A stretch of 64,000 bases of DNA, from assembly GCA_963971305.1 (NCBI GenBank), contig OZ020304.1, positions 18,024,103-18,088,102 on the forward strand, given 5' to 3'. Below the pieces are notes generated by a model. It made no database searches, was not told the origin of the DNA, and was given only the letters and a program-made list of their open reading frames with translations. Numbering within the stretch: the first letter of the stretch is position 1; every line of letters begins with the position of its first letter. Positions 1-10,829 of this stretch are shown here, piece after piece. Source of the DNA: Arcuatula senhousia (Eukaryota > Mollusca > Bivalvia > Mytilida > Mytilidae). A program made the position numbers and the translations under genes.

Positions 1-790
1 ATGCCCCATTGTTGCGTCTTTTATTTTTAACAGACATATAAAGAATATGTTTAGTAAAGGGCATATGTATATTGTATCAGCCGAAATTGAATTTACAATG
101 GTAACAAAATTTTGACAATTCATTGAAATGAAATATTTAGACATGAATCGTGTATAGAAAGTATTAAGCAATGGAATCATCCGGTACTTCTTTCAGTCGG
201 AAAGAATAAGCCTATTGCGAAGGAGTTTCGGCGTCTATTTTTGTTATGGTCTTTTTATAACTTAGAAGGAAACAATTGGTGGATTGATTCTGAAAGCAAG
301 AAAGAAAAACATATAATTTTATTGTGTTAAAATAGCCCATTTTCCTTTTCGAAATCCATCTTTCTTTACGAATTTTAATATGAAAATGACAAATTCCACT
401 TTGGTACCCGATATTTGAAATCCCTGGGTCGATTACCGTTCCAGATGGACCATAGGTTTCCGAAGGTAATCACAAGCCTGGCAGTCAAACTTATCTGACA
501 CAAACTTAACAATGTAGATTTTTTTTAAAATAAAAATTGATATTTCCGTTTAATCAAATTCAAAGTTGTTAAAAATACCAGGTTTTTAGTTTTTGTACTG
601 CACATGGTAGATATCTTCGGCGCTTGATTTTGCTTCCCTGATAGAACGTTTTGGGTTAAAATACTTTTTTCCATACTTTTGGTTTTCGATCTTATGCCGC
701 TGATTGAAGGGTGCATATTCAGCATAATCAAATAAATCGTTTTTGTATACCACTTTGGTATTTTATATTTTGTTTCATTTTTTTTTCGTT
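1..790. other. AT-rich stretch, nothing recognised
   Basis: No open frame of convincing length and no family match that I can see on either strand. It is probably decayed intergenic sequence. Confidence 0.5.
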
Positions 791-799
791 TTTGTATTT

Positions 800-1250
800 C
801 TAGCTAACCTGGACCGAAGGTTCGTGTGAGCTATTGCCATCACTTGCGTCCGTCGTCGTCTTCTGTCGTTCGTCGTTTGTCGTCTGTCAATATTTTAAAA
901 AAAATCTTACCTGAAAATGCTTAACAGAATTTAATTGAATTTGGTATGATGGATCCTTAGGGTATTCTGCACAAAAGTTGTGTTTCAATTTTTGATCTGG
1001 TAAAAACATGGCCACTGATACCAAGGTATATAACAATTTTATTAAAATCACTTGAATTGACTAATAACTCAGAAACTATATCAGATATAGAAATATTTTA
1101 AAAGTCCTTATTAAGTCAAAGTTGTCAGATGACCATTGAAATTTAAAAAAAATCGGCTTTACATGTTTTTGCCCTATGGAACGGAATAAAAACTACAGAT
1201 GAAGAAAAACTGTTGCTTACTTGAACTCTTTGTGCTTTACAAAATAAAGG
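800..1250 (+). repeat. Fragment of array element (end with TGTGAGCTATTGCCATCAC)
   Basis: This end matches the start of the large array element at 18085: 'TGTGAGCTATTGCCATCAC', then a CGTC-rich stretch, then 'GGTATTCTGCACA' and 'AAACATGGCC'. Only about one diverged core unit follows, containing 'AAAGTTGTCAGATGACC' near 1118. It looks like a degenerate partial copy of the same non-autonomous family, which resembles the bivalve 'pearl' / Helitron-like array elements. Confidence 0.6.
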
Positions 1251-1261
1251 TAATAACAAAA

Positions 1262-1460
1262 CTACTCATAGACCAGAGAAAATGACAAAAACAAATAAGT
1301 CATACCGGAGAATTGGTGGATCGCAATGGTCCTAACTTGGTACAGGCATTTGAAACGAAATGGTGGGTTAAACCAGGTTTTATGGCGCCAAACCTCCCTC
1401 TTCCATTGCAATCTTAGGATCCGGTAATGACCATAGAATACAACATAGTTGTGAGACACA
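1262..1460 (-). repeat. Dispersed repeat, Penelope-associated type
   Basis: Reverse-strand copy of a repeat that recurs at 20090, 26400, 34240 and 49190. Shared words are 'ACCATTTCATTTGAAATGC', 'TGTACCAAGTCAGGACCATT' and 'GAAGAGGGAGGTTTGGCG'. It lies next to the Penelope-like reverse transcriptase relic on the same strand, so it may be part of that element's end. Confidence 0.6.
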
Positions 1461-1639
1461 ATAGGGATATTAAGGTGATCATCTCAGTACAGCAGACCAG
1501 TCAAACACTAATTAAAACAATTAACCACCATATCTTTTAACTCAATTTTGAATTTTTCTACTAGACTAGTGGCTGATAACGAAGAAAGAATTTTTTTAGG
1601 GATCGTATTAGACGTATTTTCTTATAGCCCTGCTCCAAA

Positions 1640-2330
1640 AGTCGGTCACGAAGAAATCGGTGTCTTATCAAAAAAAATCTGTGAAATGTGTACAAGCTCT
1701 GGTATATCGAATAAGTTGTGAAATATAAACACCGTATGCAGGGGAAGTAGGTATATTGCTCTGTAGATTAGGAAAATTGATAATAATTTGAAAATTAAAT
1801 TCGTCTTTTTTATCGTAAATTTTTGTACTGAGATGACCACCTGGGTCAAATTCGAGGTGCAAATCCAAGAAAGACGTGAATCAATTTGATTCGGTGGTCT
1901 CTTAATCTTCAATTCTGGAGGATGTATTGAAGGAATCCATCTACCAAATGAAGTGTTATTGACAGAAAGGACATCATCAATATATCTGAATAATAGATTA
2001 AATGACCTTGCCTCTTTCATCTTCCTGTTCTTTACGAGTCCCTGAAGAAATTCAGTCTCGAAAGAGTATGAAAACAAATCGGCGAGGAGAGGAGCACAGT
2101 TTGTTCCCATTGGAATACCGATTTGTTGAAACATCTCTCCTCCGAAGGTGACAAATATGTTGTCAATGAGGAAATCAAGCATACTGCAAACTTGTTCCAG
2201 TGTGTAACAAATTTTATCTTTGAAAGATGTTTTGGAAAAGCATGTAGAGTTATAGCCCGAAACAATAAAATCTTAGAGTTTGAAAAGGCTTTTTCGAGAA
2301 GTTTTTTCTGGCGACATTTTAGTTTTTCGT
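1640..2330 (-). pseudogene. Penelope-like reverse transcriptase, broken
   Basis: The minus strand encodes the core of a Penelope-like element reverse transcriptase. An open stretch at 2182-1646 carries 'MGTNCAPLLADLF' (RT block with the conserved PMGTNCAP), 'FRYIDDVLS' (the YxDD catalytic pair) and, after a frame change near 1870, 'YGVYISQLIRYTRAC', typical of the RT C-terminal part of this family. Upstream reading continues in frame to about 2290 ('CFSKTSFKDKICYTLEQ') and then meets a stop. Neither the N-terminal region nor a complete GIY-YIG endonuclease is visible. The copy is truncated and frameshifted, hence non-autonomous. Function in the family: target-primed reverse transcription of the element RNA. 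Confidence 0.85.
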
Positions 2331-2349
2331 GTGGCAAGGTAGTGTATAA

Positions 2350-2590
2350 AGTTGAAATTTATAGTCTGGAACTTTGTTGTAATTTATATTTTTAGCATCC
2401 TTGGTGGTTAGCGCTGCTGGTGGAGTTTTAATTCCCCGAAGTTAGCCGGCTCTGGCATCAACACTTTTGTGTTGACGAACACATCAAAACTTTAAATTAT
2501 CCGCATAATATTTCTAAACTCTAAGGTTCTTCCTACCCCAGACATAGGTTGGTCTTAGTTTTATTTGTTCCCTCTTTCGACATTTTTATG
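2350..2590 (+). repeat. Dispersed repeat R1, 3' part
   Basis: Contains 'ATAGTCTGGAACTTTGTTG', 'GGTTAGCGCTGCTGG', 'CATCAACACTTTTGTGTTG' and 'ACCCCAGACATAGGTTGG'. The same order of words recurs at 3425-3735, 4170-4475 and, reversed, at 17865-18085. It ends in 'CCCTCTTTCGACATTTTT', where the tandem repeat at 2590 begins. Confidence 0.7.
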
Positions 2591-3420
2591 GCCCGACCAC
2601 GTACGTACGTACGTTTGTCCGTAACACTTTGGTTAAGTTCTTGGTTAAGGTCCATTACTCGGATACTGGGGCTACACCACCCACTAGAAATTAGGTCACT
2701 GTGACCTATATTTTATGCATGAACGACTTCGGTTAAGTTCTTGGTTAAGGTCCATAACTTGGACACAAGATGTTGGGGGTCAATGATATTTCACTACTAG
2801 ATGTGTCTGAGGTAAGGTGACACCACCCACTAGAAATTAGGTCACTGTGACCTATATTTTACGCATGAATGACTTTGGTTAAGTTCTTGGTTAAGGTCCA
2901 TAACTTGGATACTAGATGTTGGGGGTCAATGATATTTCACCACTAGATGTATCTTGGGTAACATGACACCACCCAATAAAAATTAGGTCCCTGTGATCTA
3001 TATTTTATGCATGAACGACTTCGGTTAAGTTCTTGGTTAAGGTCCATAACTTGGATACTAGATGTTGGGGGTCAATGATATTTCACCACTAGATGTGTCT
3101 TGGGTAAGGTGACACCATCCACTAGAAATGTGATCACTGTGACCTATATTTTACGCATGAATGACTTTGGTTAAGTTCTTGGTTAAGGTCCATATCTTGA
3201 ATACTACATGTTAGGGGGCAATTATATTTCACTACTCGATGAGTCTTGGTAACATGGCACCATCCACTAGAAATAAGGTCACATCGAACTATATTTTACA
3301 CATGAACACTTTTGATCAATTTCTTGGTAAAGGTCCATATCCCAGGTAACACACATTTAGGGTCAATGATATTTCAAGAACGGGAGGGACATCCTGTGGC
3401 TCATAGACACATTTTCTAGT
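2590..3420 (+). repeat. 145-bp tandem repeat element, about five units
   Basis: The unit starts 'GGTTAAGTTCTTGGTTAAGG' at 2632 (partial), 2733, 2877, 3022 and 3167, spaced 144-145 bp. Each unit carries 'GGGGGTCAATGATATTTCAC', 'CACCACCCACTAGAAATTAG' and 'GGTCACTGTGACCTATATTT'. The last unit decays and the array closes with 'CATCCTGTGGCTCATAGACA'. A short (ACGT)n run lies at the left end near 2600. The same family, interrupted, is at 23600-24480. Confidence 0.85.
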
Positions 3421-3424
3421 TGTT

Positions 3425-3735
3425 ATTATTTTTATATGCTCCTCATAATCATTTAGTGTTTGGCATTTTAGACTTTTGGAAGAGCGCCTCTGATGAGTCT
3501 TGAATAGACGAAACGCGCGTCAGGCGTAGCAAAATTTATAGTCTGGAACTTTGTTGTAATTTATATTCCTAACATCCGTGATGGTTAGCGTTGCTGGTAG
3601 AGTCTTAATTCTCCAAGGTTAGCCCGCTCCGGCATCAACATATCAAACTTTATATTATTCGTATAAATTTTTAAATTTTCAAATTCCTAAGGTTCTTGCT
3701 ACCCCAGACGTAGGTTGGTCTTAGTATTATTTGGT
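3425..3735 (+). repeat. Dispersed repeat R1
   Basis: Nearly full unit: 'GTGTTTGGCATTTTAGAC', 'GAGCGCCTCTGATGAGTC', 'GACGAAACGCGCGTCAGGCG', 'AGTCTGGAACTTTGTTG', then 'TACCCCAGACGTAGGTTGG'. I associate this repeat with mussel genomes from memory. No coding capacity. Confidence 0.75.
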
Positions 3736-4160
3736 CCCTTCTGACGTCGGGTCAGTGCTCAGCCCACAGAGCGACCAAGTGTGTACCCTAGGTGGCTGAA
3801 TAGGGTAGCCCTCGTCCGCGGGGGTTGTCAGGTCTATAATACGGAAACCCTGACCGCCGACCATAGTGGGCCAACGTGTGTGGAGAGTGCCACGCTTCAT
3901 GCACGTAAAAGACCCCTTTGTGGACCGCCCAGTAGTGCACCACATAGGCTAAATTTTCCGCCCCTACCCACCTCTCCCCTTTTTCCTGTGGTTCTTCAAA
4001 ATTTACCGGTCCTTTGTTTCCCACCCCATCTCCATATTTCATTTATCATCATCATTTCATGTTCATTTTATCATCCTTTTCATGTTCATCGCCTGTAAAT
4101 AACCTATATAGCGTTGCACGGGCGTTAAACACCAACTCACTCACTCACTCACTCACTCGA
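3735..4160 (+). repeat. SINE-like unit with (ACTC)n tail
   Basis: Starts 'TGACGTCGGGTCAGTGCTC', includes 'CTATAATACGGAAACCCTGA' and 'CACGCTTCATGCACG', and ends with an (ACTC)n microsatellite at about 4134-4158. Longer copies with an extra head ('GGCCCAGGTGGCGAATAGG') are at 26815 and 34605. It sits inside an R1 unit ('TTGGTCCC' on the left, 'GTATAATTTTTCTAGG' on the right), so it is probably a nested insertion. Confidence 0.65.
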
Positions 4161-4169
4161 CTTTTTTTT

Positions 4170-4475
4170 GTATAATTTTTCTAGGCTCTTCATAATCTTA
4201 TAGTGTTTGGCATGTTAGACTTTTGGTAGAGCGCCTCTGATGAGTCTTGAATAGACGATACGCGCGTCAGGCGTAGCAAAATTTATAGTCTGGAACTTTA
4301 TATTCCTAACATCCGTGACGGTTAGCGCTGCTGGCCGCTCGGGCATCAACACTTTTGTGTTGACGAACACATCAAAGCTTTAAATTATCCGTATAAATTT
4401 TTAAATTGTCAAAAACCCTTAAGTTCTTCCTACCCCAGACATAGGTCGGTCTTAGTATTTTTTGGTCCCCACTCC
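4170..4475 (+). repeat. Dispersed repeat R1
   Basis: Third R1 copy in this cluster, with 'GAGCGCCTCTGATGAGTC', 'CGCGCGTCAGGCGTAGC' and 'TACCCCAGACATAGGTCGG'. Confidence 0.7.
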
Positions 4476-4479
4476 TAGG

Positions 4480-5665
4480 AACACGCGAATCGATACAGGT
4501 AATTTTTACTAAACTCCGCAAAAGGTTTCTCTTATAATTAACTGCAAGAACTTTCTACTTATCAAATCGAATGAAATAACTTGTCTTAAAAATCATTAAG
4601 GCTGCGCTCGTTCAAAATATATATTGTACGTTCCTTAAATTATTGAATTGTCAAACTCATGGCATTTAAACATTTCCCCATTGAAACCAAGTGTTTTTTT
4701 GCGTCCTTACGCCTTGGATCGTGTTCGAAAAAATCTGGCAATGCACATGCGCACCAGCTATTGCTAGGACACCTGCACTGGCCTTATCTAGGACAATAAT
4801 GATATAACAAAATACCAACGATGAATCGTAATTAGAAAATAAAATCAAAGCGCTAAAGCGTTTAAAGGCAAGCGCAATATACAAGAACTATAATAGATTT
4901 ATTCTCTGTTAAAGTATATTGTTCAAAATGTTTGCGAATTATTAATTTTGGTGAGCGGAGAAAGGATCGTCATGCAGATGCCCTCAAAACACAATTGCAC
5001 ACACAAGACAGGTATCGTGTAAAGACGGTATCGATTGAAACACCCCTTCGATTAAAATGAACTCGTCCCAATGATGTGTATTTTGTACTGATTTTATGAA
5101 TGGTGAAGCTAGAATCTGAATCCATGCATTGACCAATCAAATGAGAAAAATATTTATACGAACCAATCAAGTAATAGATGAATACATAATGTATATTCTA
5201 TCGCCTTTAACTAAAAAGTTCGTCATGAAAGGTGCAAAGGAATAAATAAAACTTGTGCCGGTCATATAAAATGCCAATAAAAATTGAGATTTATAGAAGT
5301 GTATATCATGTTAACAAACATTGAAAAGTAATATAGAAAATAAAGCATTTTTTTCCAGTCTGGATGCAGGAAAATCACTCCGTCTAGACAGAAAAAAAAA
5401 CGCGAAAATCATCACTACTCTATAGACTGCATAAGGCTTCGCTGGCGCTTGCCTAAAAACTACTAAGAAATGAAGGTCCCCTTAGATAAACGATTTAAAT
5501 TAACAAAATTTAAATCTCCTTAATGCGGAGATCCACTACGGCTTTCCATACGACATAAATTTAGGGTTATGAAAAATCCTTAACATGTTAGTAAAATCTT
5601 TAGACTATTCGCCTATAGAAAGTGTTAGTAAAAATTACCTGGCTCGATTCGCGTGTATCCTGGAG
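4480..5665. other. No gene recognised
   Basis: Mixed AT-rich sequence. The short open frames here show no family features and lack codon structure that I can support. Confidence 0.45.
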
Positions 5666-5669
5666 TGTT

Positions 5670-5840
5670 CCCTCTTTCGACATTTTTGGTATAATTTTTC
5701 TATGCTCTTCATAATCATATAGTTTTTGGCATTTTCGACTTTTGGTAGAGTGCCTCTGATGAGTCTTAAATAGACGAAACGAGCATAGGGCGTAACAAAA
5801 TTTATAGACTGGAACTTTGTTGTAATTCATATTACCAAAG
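5670..5840 (+). repeat. Dispersed repeat R1, partial
   Basis: 'CCCTCTTTCGACATTTTTGG', 'GCCTCTGATGAGTCTTAAAT' and 'AAATTTATAGACTGGAACTT' in R1 order. The CpG-rich block has decayed (ACGAGCATAGGGCG). Confidence 0.65.
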
Positions 5841-5859
5841 TCTTCATTGGATTGAGGAT

Positions 5860-6230
5860 GTCAGAAAGTCCGTTTAAGGGGGTTATCGGTAATAGATGTT
5901 TTGCCGTATAGAATGAAAAGAGATAGAAAAAAAAGCCGTTGCATGATTAAATCTTCAGCTCATTGAGCTCTACGAAAGTCACTAAAGGCAATATATCAGA
6001 TGACTTCTTGTAGGGGTTATGGCCCTTTTTATGTCAAAAATAGTGTTTTTCATATTTACCCCTATAGCCGTTGCTTGCTTAAACCTTCAGCTTTTCGATC
6101 TCTACAAAAATCTCCATCGGGTCAAAGTTGTCAGATGACCTGTATAATGGGTATTAGCTCACAGAAGAGACCCATATAGCTGAAGTTCCTGGTGAGCAAT
6201 TCAGGCCCCTGGGGACTCTTGTTGATATAA
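5860..6230 (+). repeat. Array-element fragment, right end
   Basis: Two diverged core units ('GTTGCATGATTAAATCTTCAG' and 'GTTGCTTGCTTAAACCTTCAG' types with 'TTGTCAGATGACC') followed by the family's right end, 'GGTGAGCAATTCAGGCCCCTG' and 'ACTCTTGTT'. It corresponds to the right end of the array element at 18085-20025. Confidence 0.65.
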
Positions 6231-6239
6231 ACTTAGGAT

Positions 6240-7189
6240 TACTTTATATTCTCACACTACTTTTTTTTGACGCCATGCAGAATAGCCAAGAAAAGTCAAT
6301 GCAGTACAGTTGATGCTTTATGAAAATACAAAAACTACAATTAACAATAATGTACAATATATAACATAGAAACTCACATAAAAGAAAGATATCTGTAAAT
6401 GAATTTTATCGTATTGGACACCATTGAACTTGAGGGGGCTTGATTTTTTTGTTTTCTTAACCTCTGCTGCCAAAATGTTTTATTCGAAATATTTTTGTAG
6501 GAAAAAGAACTCAACGCCTCTGCTTCAAGTTAATAGGTTGGTCCATAAGTCCACTCTAAATCGATTCCTTGTTTGTCGGAAATTTTGGCAAAAACAGGAA
6601 GCGAGCGTGCACGTGCGAAATTCTAATTTGATTTTTTTTTCAGGAATAGTCAATGTCATACGAGAGAGGGTTTTCACCCCGTAAGCGGCAACTCTTAATA
6701 TCTAAATTAAAGAAAAAGATAATCAAGATACTTAAATTCAAGCCAGCGCTAAATTTTAAGGTATCATATACATTTTCTGTCTAATATTTGAAATAGATGT
6801 TGTTACGTTTGATAAGTAAAATGACTAACAAGATGTAGTCTCATAACACGAATTATGGCAAATCCATAAAAAAATATCATGGATTAACTTTAAAAGGCAT
6901 TGAGTGCAATAAAAATGTAATTGCAAATTTGGTCACAGACGTGAGGGAATCGATTTGGAGTGGCCTATCAGTCAGGAAACAAACTTTTACAAGTCAGAGT
7001 AAATTTTACTTGTACCAGTATTGAGATTCATTTTGGGGTTTCTTACTCTATAGAGTCAGATCCAATTCTGACTGCTACAGGTCAGAATGAATGTAAAAAC
7101 TGTTTCTATAAATTTTGCTCCAACATTACTCAAGACCAATAAATCTCATTTGAACTGAATCACAAGATAAACAAGGACGTCTGTGGTGT
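6240..7189 (-). other. 3' flank of receptor 1
   Basis: Sequence just downstream (minus strand) of receptor 1. Parts resemble 51700-52169 downstream of receptor 2: 'AAGAAAAGTCAA', 'TATGAAAATAC' and 'AACAATGTACAATAT' in the same order. This supports a duplication that included the 3' flank. No further gene seen. Confidence 0.45.
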
Positions 7190-8650
7190 TTATTCATTTG
7201 GAACTCGCTCTTCAATGTCTGCATTTTGATGCAGGTTGCATACAAATGCACGAGATAAAAATTCTTTGACATTTTTGCGATTTTCTTTAGACATCAGTAG
7301 CAAAAAAACATAGTCAGTCATGCTATTTAAAGCTCTCAGAATGTGTGTGTCAACAACGATGAGATTTAATAATGGTAAGGTCTGACTAGCATCTGGTCTG
7401 GTTAGCATCAAAAAGATTAAGATGCTCTGAGGCAACCAAGATATTATGTTTGTGACTGAAAGAAACAAGTAAACTTTGAACAGTTTCACCGAGTATTTCC
7501 TTGTCCGAATAGCCGACTGTTTTAAATTTGTCAAAGTACTGCCCCCTCTTAGCGATTTGACAGAGAGTATATTCATCACAGTGAAAAATATAATATGGAT
7601 TGGACCATCTAATATTCTTATTACGATAGCAGTGATTCTTTGTATCGATCCTGGTTCATACTTGATTGTATGGTTCATGTAAAAATAATTGAACTCGTCA
7701 GCAAGATCGGGTTGTAAGGGAACGAAAACAAGAGTAGGAATCGTCGTCAAACATGCCAATAAAATTGAGCCAACCAGAAACCAATGAAATTTAGTTGATG
7801 TAGCAGACGTTTTGACTTTAAACGGCTTTGCTATTGCGATAAAACGCTCATATGATAATACACAAAACATGTTTAGATTAATTCTACGAAAAAACATGCC
7901 AATTGTAGAAATGTTTACATTAAAAACTATTGCAGCAGCCTCTCTTTCAAACTGTGATGACGTGTATTGTCCTAGTGTTGTTGCGATTGGCAGACAAAGA
8001 TCAGAAACAAGACTGATAATGTCTGTTATAAGCAATGTTAGAAGATATCTATTGGCTGTGTTTGTTTGTATTTTCTTCACCATTGTGTAAACTACTATGA
8101 TGTTACAAACAATAGAAATCGGACAAAAGATGGGCAAAACAAACGTGTTCTGGATATATTGAACAAGTATATGAATTTGTAGCATCACATCTTCGTAATT
8201 TCTTGTATCTAACGTTGTTACTCTCGACGTGTTTTCAGAAGATGTCTTGTTGTAAGAAATACCTGTTGCATCGGACATAGAAACCTCCGTGGAAAGTTTT
8301 TCTTCGTAAACGACGTTCGTGACATCAAAAGCAGGTACTTGAGTGGAAAATTTCTTTTCGTTAGAAGGGCCTGTGATGCTAAATTGGACGACTTGCGTAG
8401 AAGTTTTATCCGACTCTTTCTTGAAAGGGGCATTTGGAATAAAAGAAAATGTGTGAATGGTGGTGTCTTCTATGTCAGAGGCGCCCATTACAACCGATGA
8501 CAAACTATGCGTAACCTTCTCGGTCAAATCATCCATGTAACGAGTTGAGTAGCCATTGCCTTGGGAAGATGACTTGGCTTTCTTCTCGAGGCTTACTTGA
8601 GCTTCTGCTTGATGATAAGTAGCTATCCACATGCCGAAAGCAAAACAAAT
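7190..8650 (-). CDS. Class A GPCR-like receptor 1, main exon
   Basis: This exon encodes a seven-pass plasma-membrane receptor of the rhodopsin superfamily. It reads open from a splice acceptor (CAG then ATTTGT at 8650) to TAA at 7190. Joined to the small exon at 15593-15570 it gives a predicted 494-residue protein: signal peptide about 1-25, Ser/Thr-rich ectodomain to about 165 with four degenerate ~18-residue repeats, then seven hydrophobic segments (about 171-198, 206-230, 245-272, 297-318, 345-370, 396-424, 434-461). Supporting motifs are N1.50 in 'SIVCNIIV', D2.50 in 'LLITDIISL', 'SYERF' in place of DRY, and 'SWLP' in place of CWxP. Odd points: no cysteine at the top of TM3, and the NPxxY position reads 'DYVFL'. 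The ligand is unknown; a peptide-receptor ancestry is a guess from overall layout. Without the small exon, a start at ATG 8632 would give 480 residues and a poor signal peptide. Confidence 0.85.
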   Translation of the reverse strand: MCFAFGMWIATYHQAEAQVSLEKKAKSSSQGNGYSTRYMDDLTEKVTHSLSSVVMGASDIEDTTIHTFSFIPNAPFKKESDKTSTQVVQFSITGPSNEKKFSTQVPAFDVTNVVYEEKLSTEVSMSDATGISYNKTSSENTSRVTTLDTRNYEDVMLQIHILVQYIQNTFVLPIFCPISIVCNIIVVYTMVKKIQTNTANRYLLTLLITDIISLVSDLCLPIATTLGQYTSSQFEREAAAIVFNVNISTIGMFFRRINLNMFCVLSYERFIAIAKPFKVKTSATSTKFHWFLVGSILLACLTTIPTLVFVPLQPDLADEFNYFYMNHTIKYEPGSIQRITAIVIRILDGPIHIIFFTVMNILSVKSLRGGSTLTNLKQSAIRTRKYSVKLFKVYLFLSVTNIISWLPQSILIFLMLTRPDASQTLPLLNLIVVDTHILRALNSMTDYVFLLLMSKENRKNVKEFLSRAFVCNLHQNADIEERVPNE

Positions 8651-8881
8651 CTGGAAGTAAAATAACTGATTATAGTGGACAATTATTAATTATTCTATAA
8701 GTAGTGTAATCAATAACACCCTGAAAATGGAGAAATTGGAAAAAAGTTGCAATTATTAACAGAGGTAGAACAGTGAGAAGAGTTATCAGCAGGTATGAAA
8801 GCCTGTTAGGATGGAAAAGGTCTGTCATTAAAATATTCATTTGCAATTGTTAGTTAAAGTTAAAGTTGTCTTGGGTAATCT

Positions 8882-9402
8882 ATAACTTTCATTATTATAT
8901 ATGTATATGTTGTGTACAAGTTGCAACTTCGTACTTTTGCAACATGTACAGATAAATTGTACAAGTTAAGACAAATATTGAATGTCCTCTACATTATTAG
9001 ACACAAATTATTTCATGTGATGGAATATAAAAGAAAACGTTTATCATGAAGTTCACCATCAGGTCTATGAAATATCAGAAGTTTTAAGAACTTCCATTGC
9101 ATAATCATGGCAACATAAGTTCCAAGATTTTGATGTCTCGATTTCGGCAACAACACTTTGAATGCTTTTGTTTTGCACTTCAATATAATACTATTTATTA
9201 AACTTTCTTAAAATTAAACATGCAGAAATTCAACAAATAGTGTAAAATCTCATATGTCTTATTTTGGATTACACATACTTGATGAAAGACAACCATGCTA
9301 TATTTTGTCTTCACTTGTACAATTTATCTGTACATGTTGCAACATGTACAATATTGCAACTTGTACACACCACATACATATAAATGAAACTTATAATTGC
9401 AT
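8882..9402. mobile_element. Foldback / MITE-like element in receptor 1 intron
   Basis: The left arm (about 8882-8967, containing 'TGTGTACAAGTTGCAAC' and 'CATGTACAGATAAATTGTAC') is the imperfect reverse complement of the right arm (about 9318-9402). The arms are about 80 bp, and the ~350-bp centre has no coding capacity. I could not fix a target-site duplication. Confidence 0.65.
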
Positions 9403-9628
9403 TGCGGATTGTACAGGTTAATGTGTTGGGTTGAGCGTGGATGGCTTTGTATTCTAAAAAAATTGAATGGTAAATTTACGTTTGAAATAACTTCTAGAAT
9501 TGTACGGGATAAGAAGTCATGCTGCTGATGTTATCGAATAAGCGTTAAGTTTCAAAAGCTACGTGTACGTGTTAGTTATTCCCCTGAGGGCGGATGCCCG
9601 ATGGGGGATAACTGATTTATACCACGGG

Positions 9629-10336
9629 GCGCATTTCATTTGAGCGAATTTGAAAATGACCCCTGTTTTCATTTGAGCGAATTTTTCTATTTCAATTGAG
9701 CGAATATTTTTCCAGGTAAATATAGGTAAATGACTATAAAATTGGTACAAAAAAGAGAGAGAGAAGAGGACTTAAACTTGCATATATATGCTTTACTTAA
9801 ATAACATTTAAAATATTTTAATGTTATATTAAATCAGATGTAGTGGTTGTGGAATAAACATTCTATTCACAGTTTCAGTACCTTGATTTCATTAATTTTT
9901 CATTTCTATCTATTAGAAAGATTGCATTTTCGATAGACACTTATCAGAAATACAATGTTGACTGCTAGTGACCAAATTACTAGATTCGAATTTATTAAGC
10001 TGCTCGGGGACATTTTGTTGCTTGCGTTGACTTGTAAAATGATAAAGTCAGTCTAGACGTGCACATAGTGCTCACATTTAAAGTTGTTATCTGACAGAAT
10101 TTTTTTTTGGCATGTAAAAAATATTCTAATAAACATATTGTTTACATATTTGTTCTTTCTACAAATATGTCCTTAATAGTACTAAGGAAAATGTTCTAAA
10201 AAAATTACCAGTAAAAGCAAAGCTTACCTGTAATTTACCTGTAGAAAAATTCGCTCAAATGAAAAAAATATTTCGCTCAAATGAAACTTTTTTTTCGCTC
10301 AATTGAAATATCAATTCGCTTAAATGAAATGCACCG
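9629..10336. mobile_element. Mutator-like non-autonomous transposon, 708 bp
   Basis: Flanked by the 10-bp direct repeat 'ATACCACGGG' (9619-9628 and 10337-10346), a plausible target-site duplication. The ends are inverted ('GCGCATTTCATTTGAGCG' on the left; the right end reverse-complements to 'GTGCATTTCATTTAAGCG'). Each end carries a subterminal array of the word TTTCATTTGAGCGAA, three copies on the left and four inverted on the right. No transposase. The 9-11 bp target duplication points to the Mutator superfamily by established knowledge; the assignment is inferred. Confidence 0.75.
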
Positions 10337-10346
10337 ATACCACGGG

Positions 10347-10829
10347 ACTGTAGAGGGTGCTAAATGAAAGTTTATGATAATTAATGAGGGGGTCTTTCAG
10401 GAATTTAGCCGTATCTACTGATAAAGCATGATTAATGCAGGGTATCTCGTTACATTTTATGACATAGTGGTATAAATATTTTAATTAAATGTAGCTTATT
10501 TTCTTTTGGTTTAACCATAATATGTTCATGGTAACATTTCATAAAAAGTATTTTTTTCGGTATTTTCTTGTTGGATGTGTACAGTTGAAATTAAACATAA
10601 ACATAACCGAACAGCTTTAAGATATTCGTTAAATAGATGGAAATATTACATGATTGCAAACATAAGGATGGCGTTCAGTTGACCAATTTCTCATGACAAA
10701 AAAGATATTATTTAAAGAATGCAATTTAACAACATCTAAAAAAGCTATTAAAATTTCAAAAACTTTTGCACAATATGCAGAGTTCATTAAAGAGGACAAA
10801 TGAACATTGATAGATTAAGAGATGTAACG
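10347..10829. other. AT-rich intronic sequence
   Basis: Nothing recognised. It lies inside the proposed long intron of receptor 1. Confidence 0.4.
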
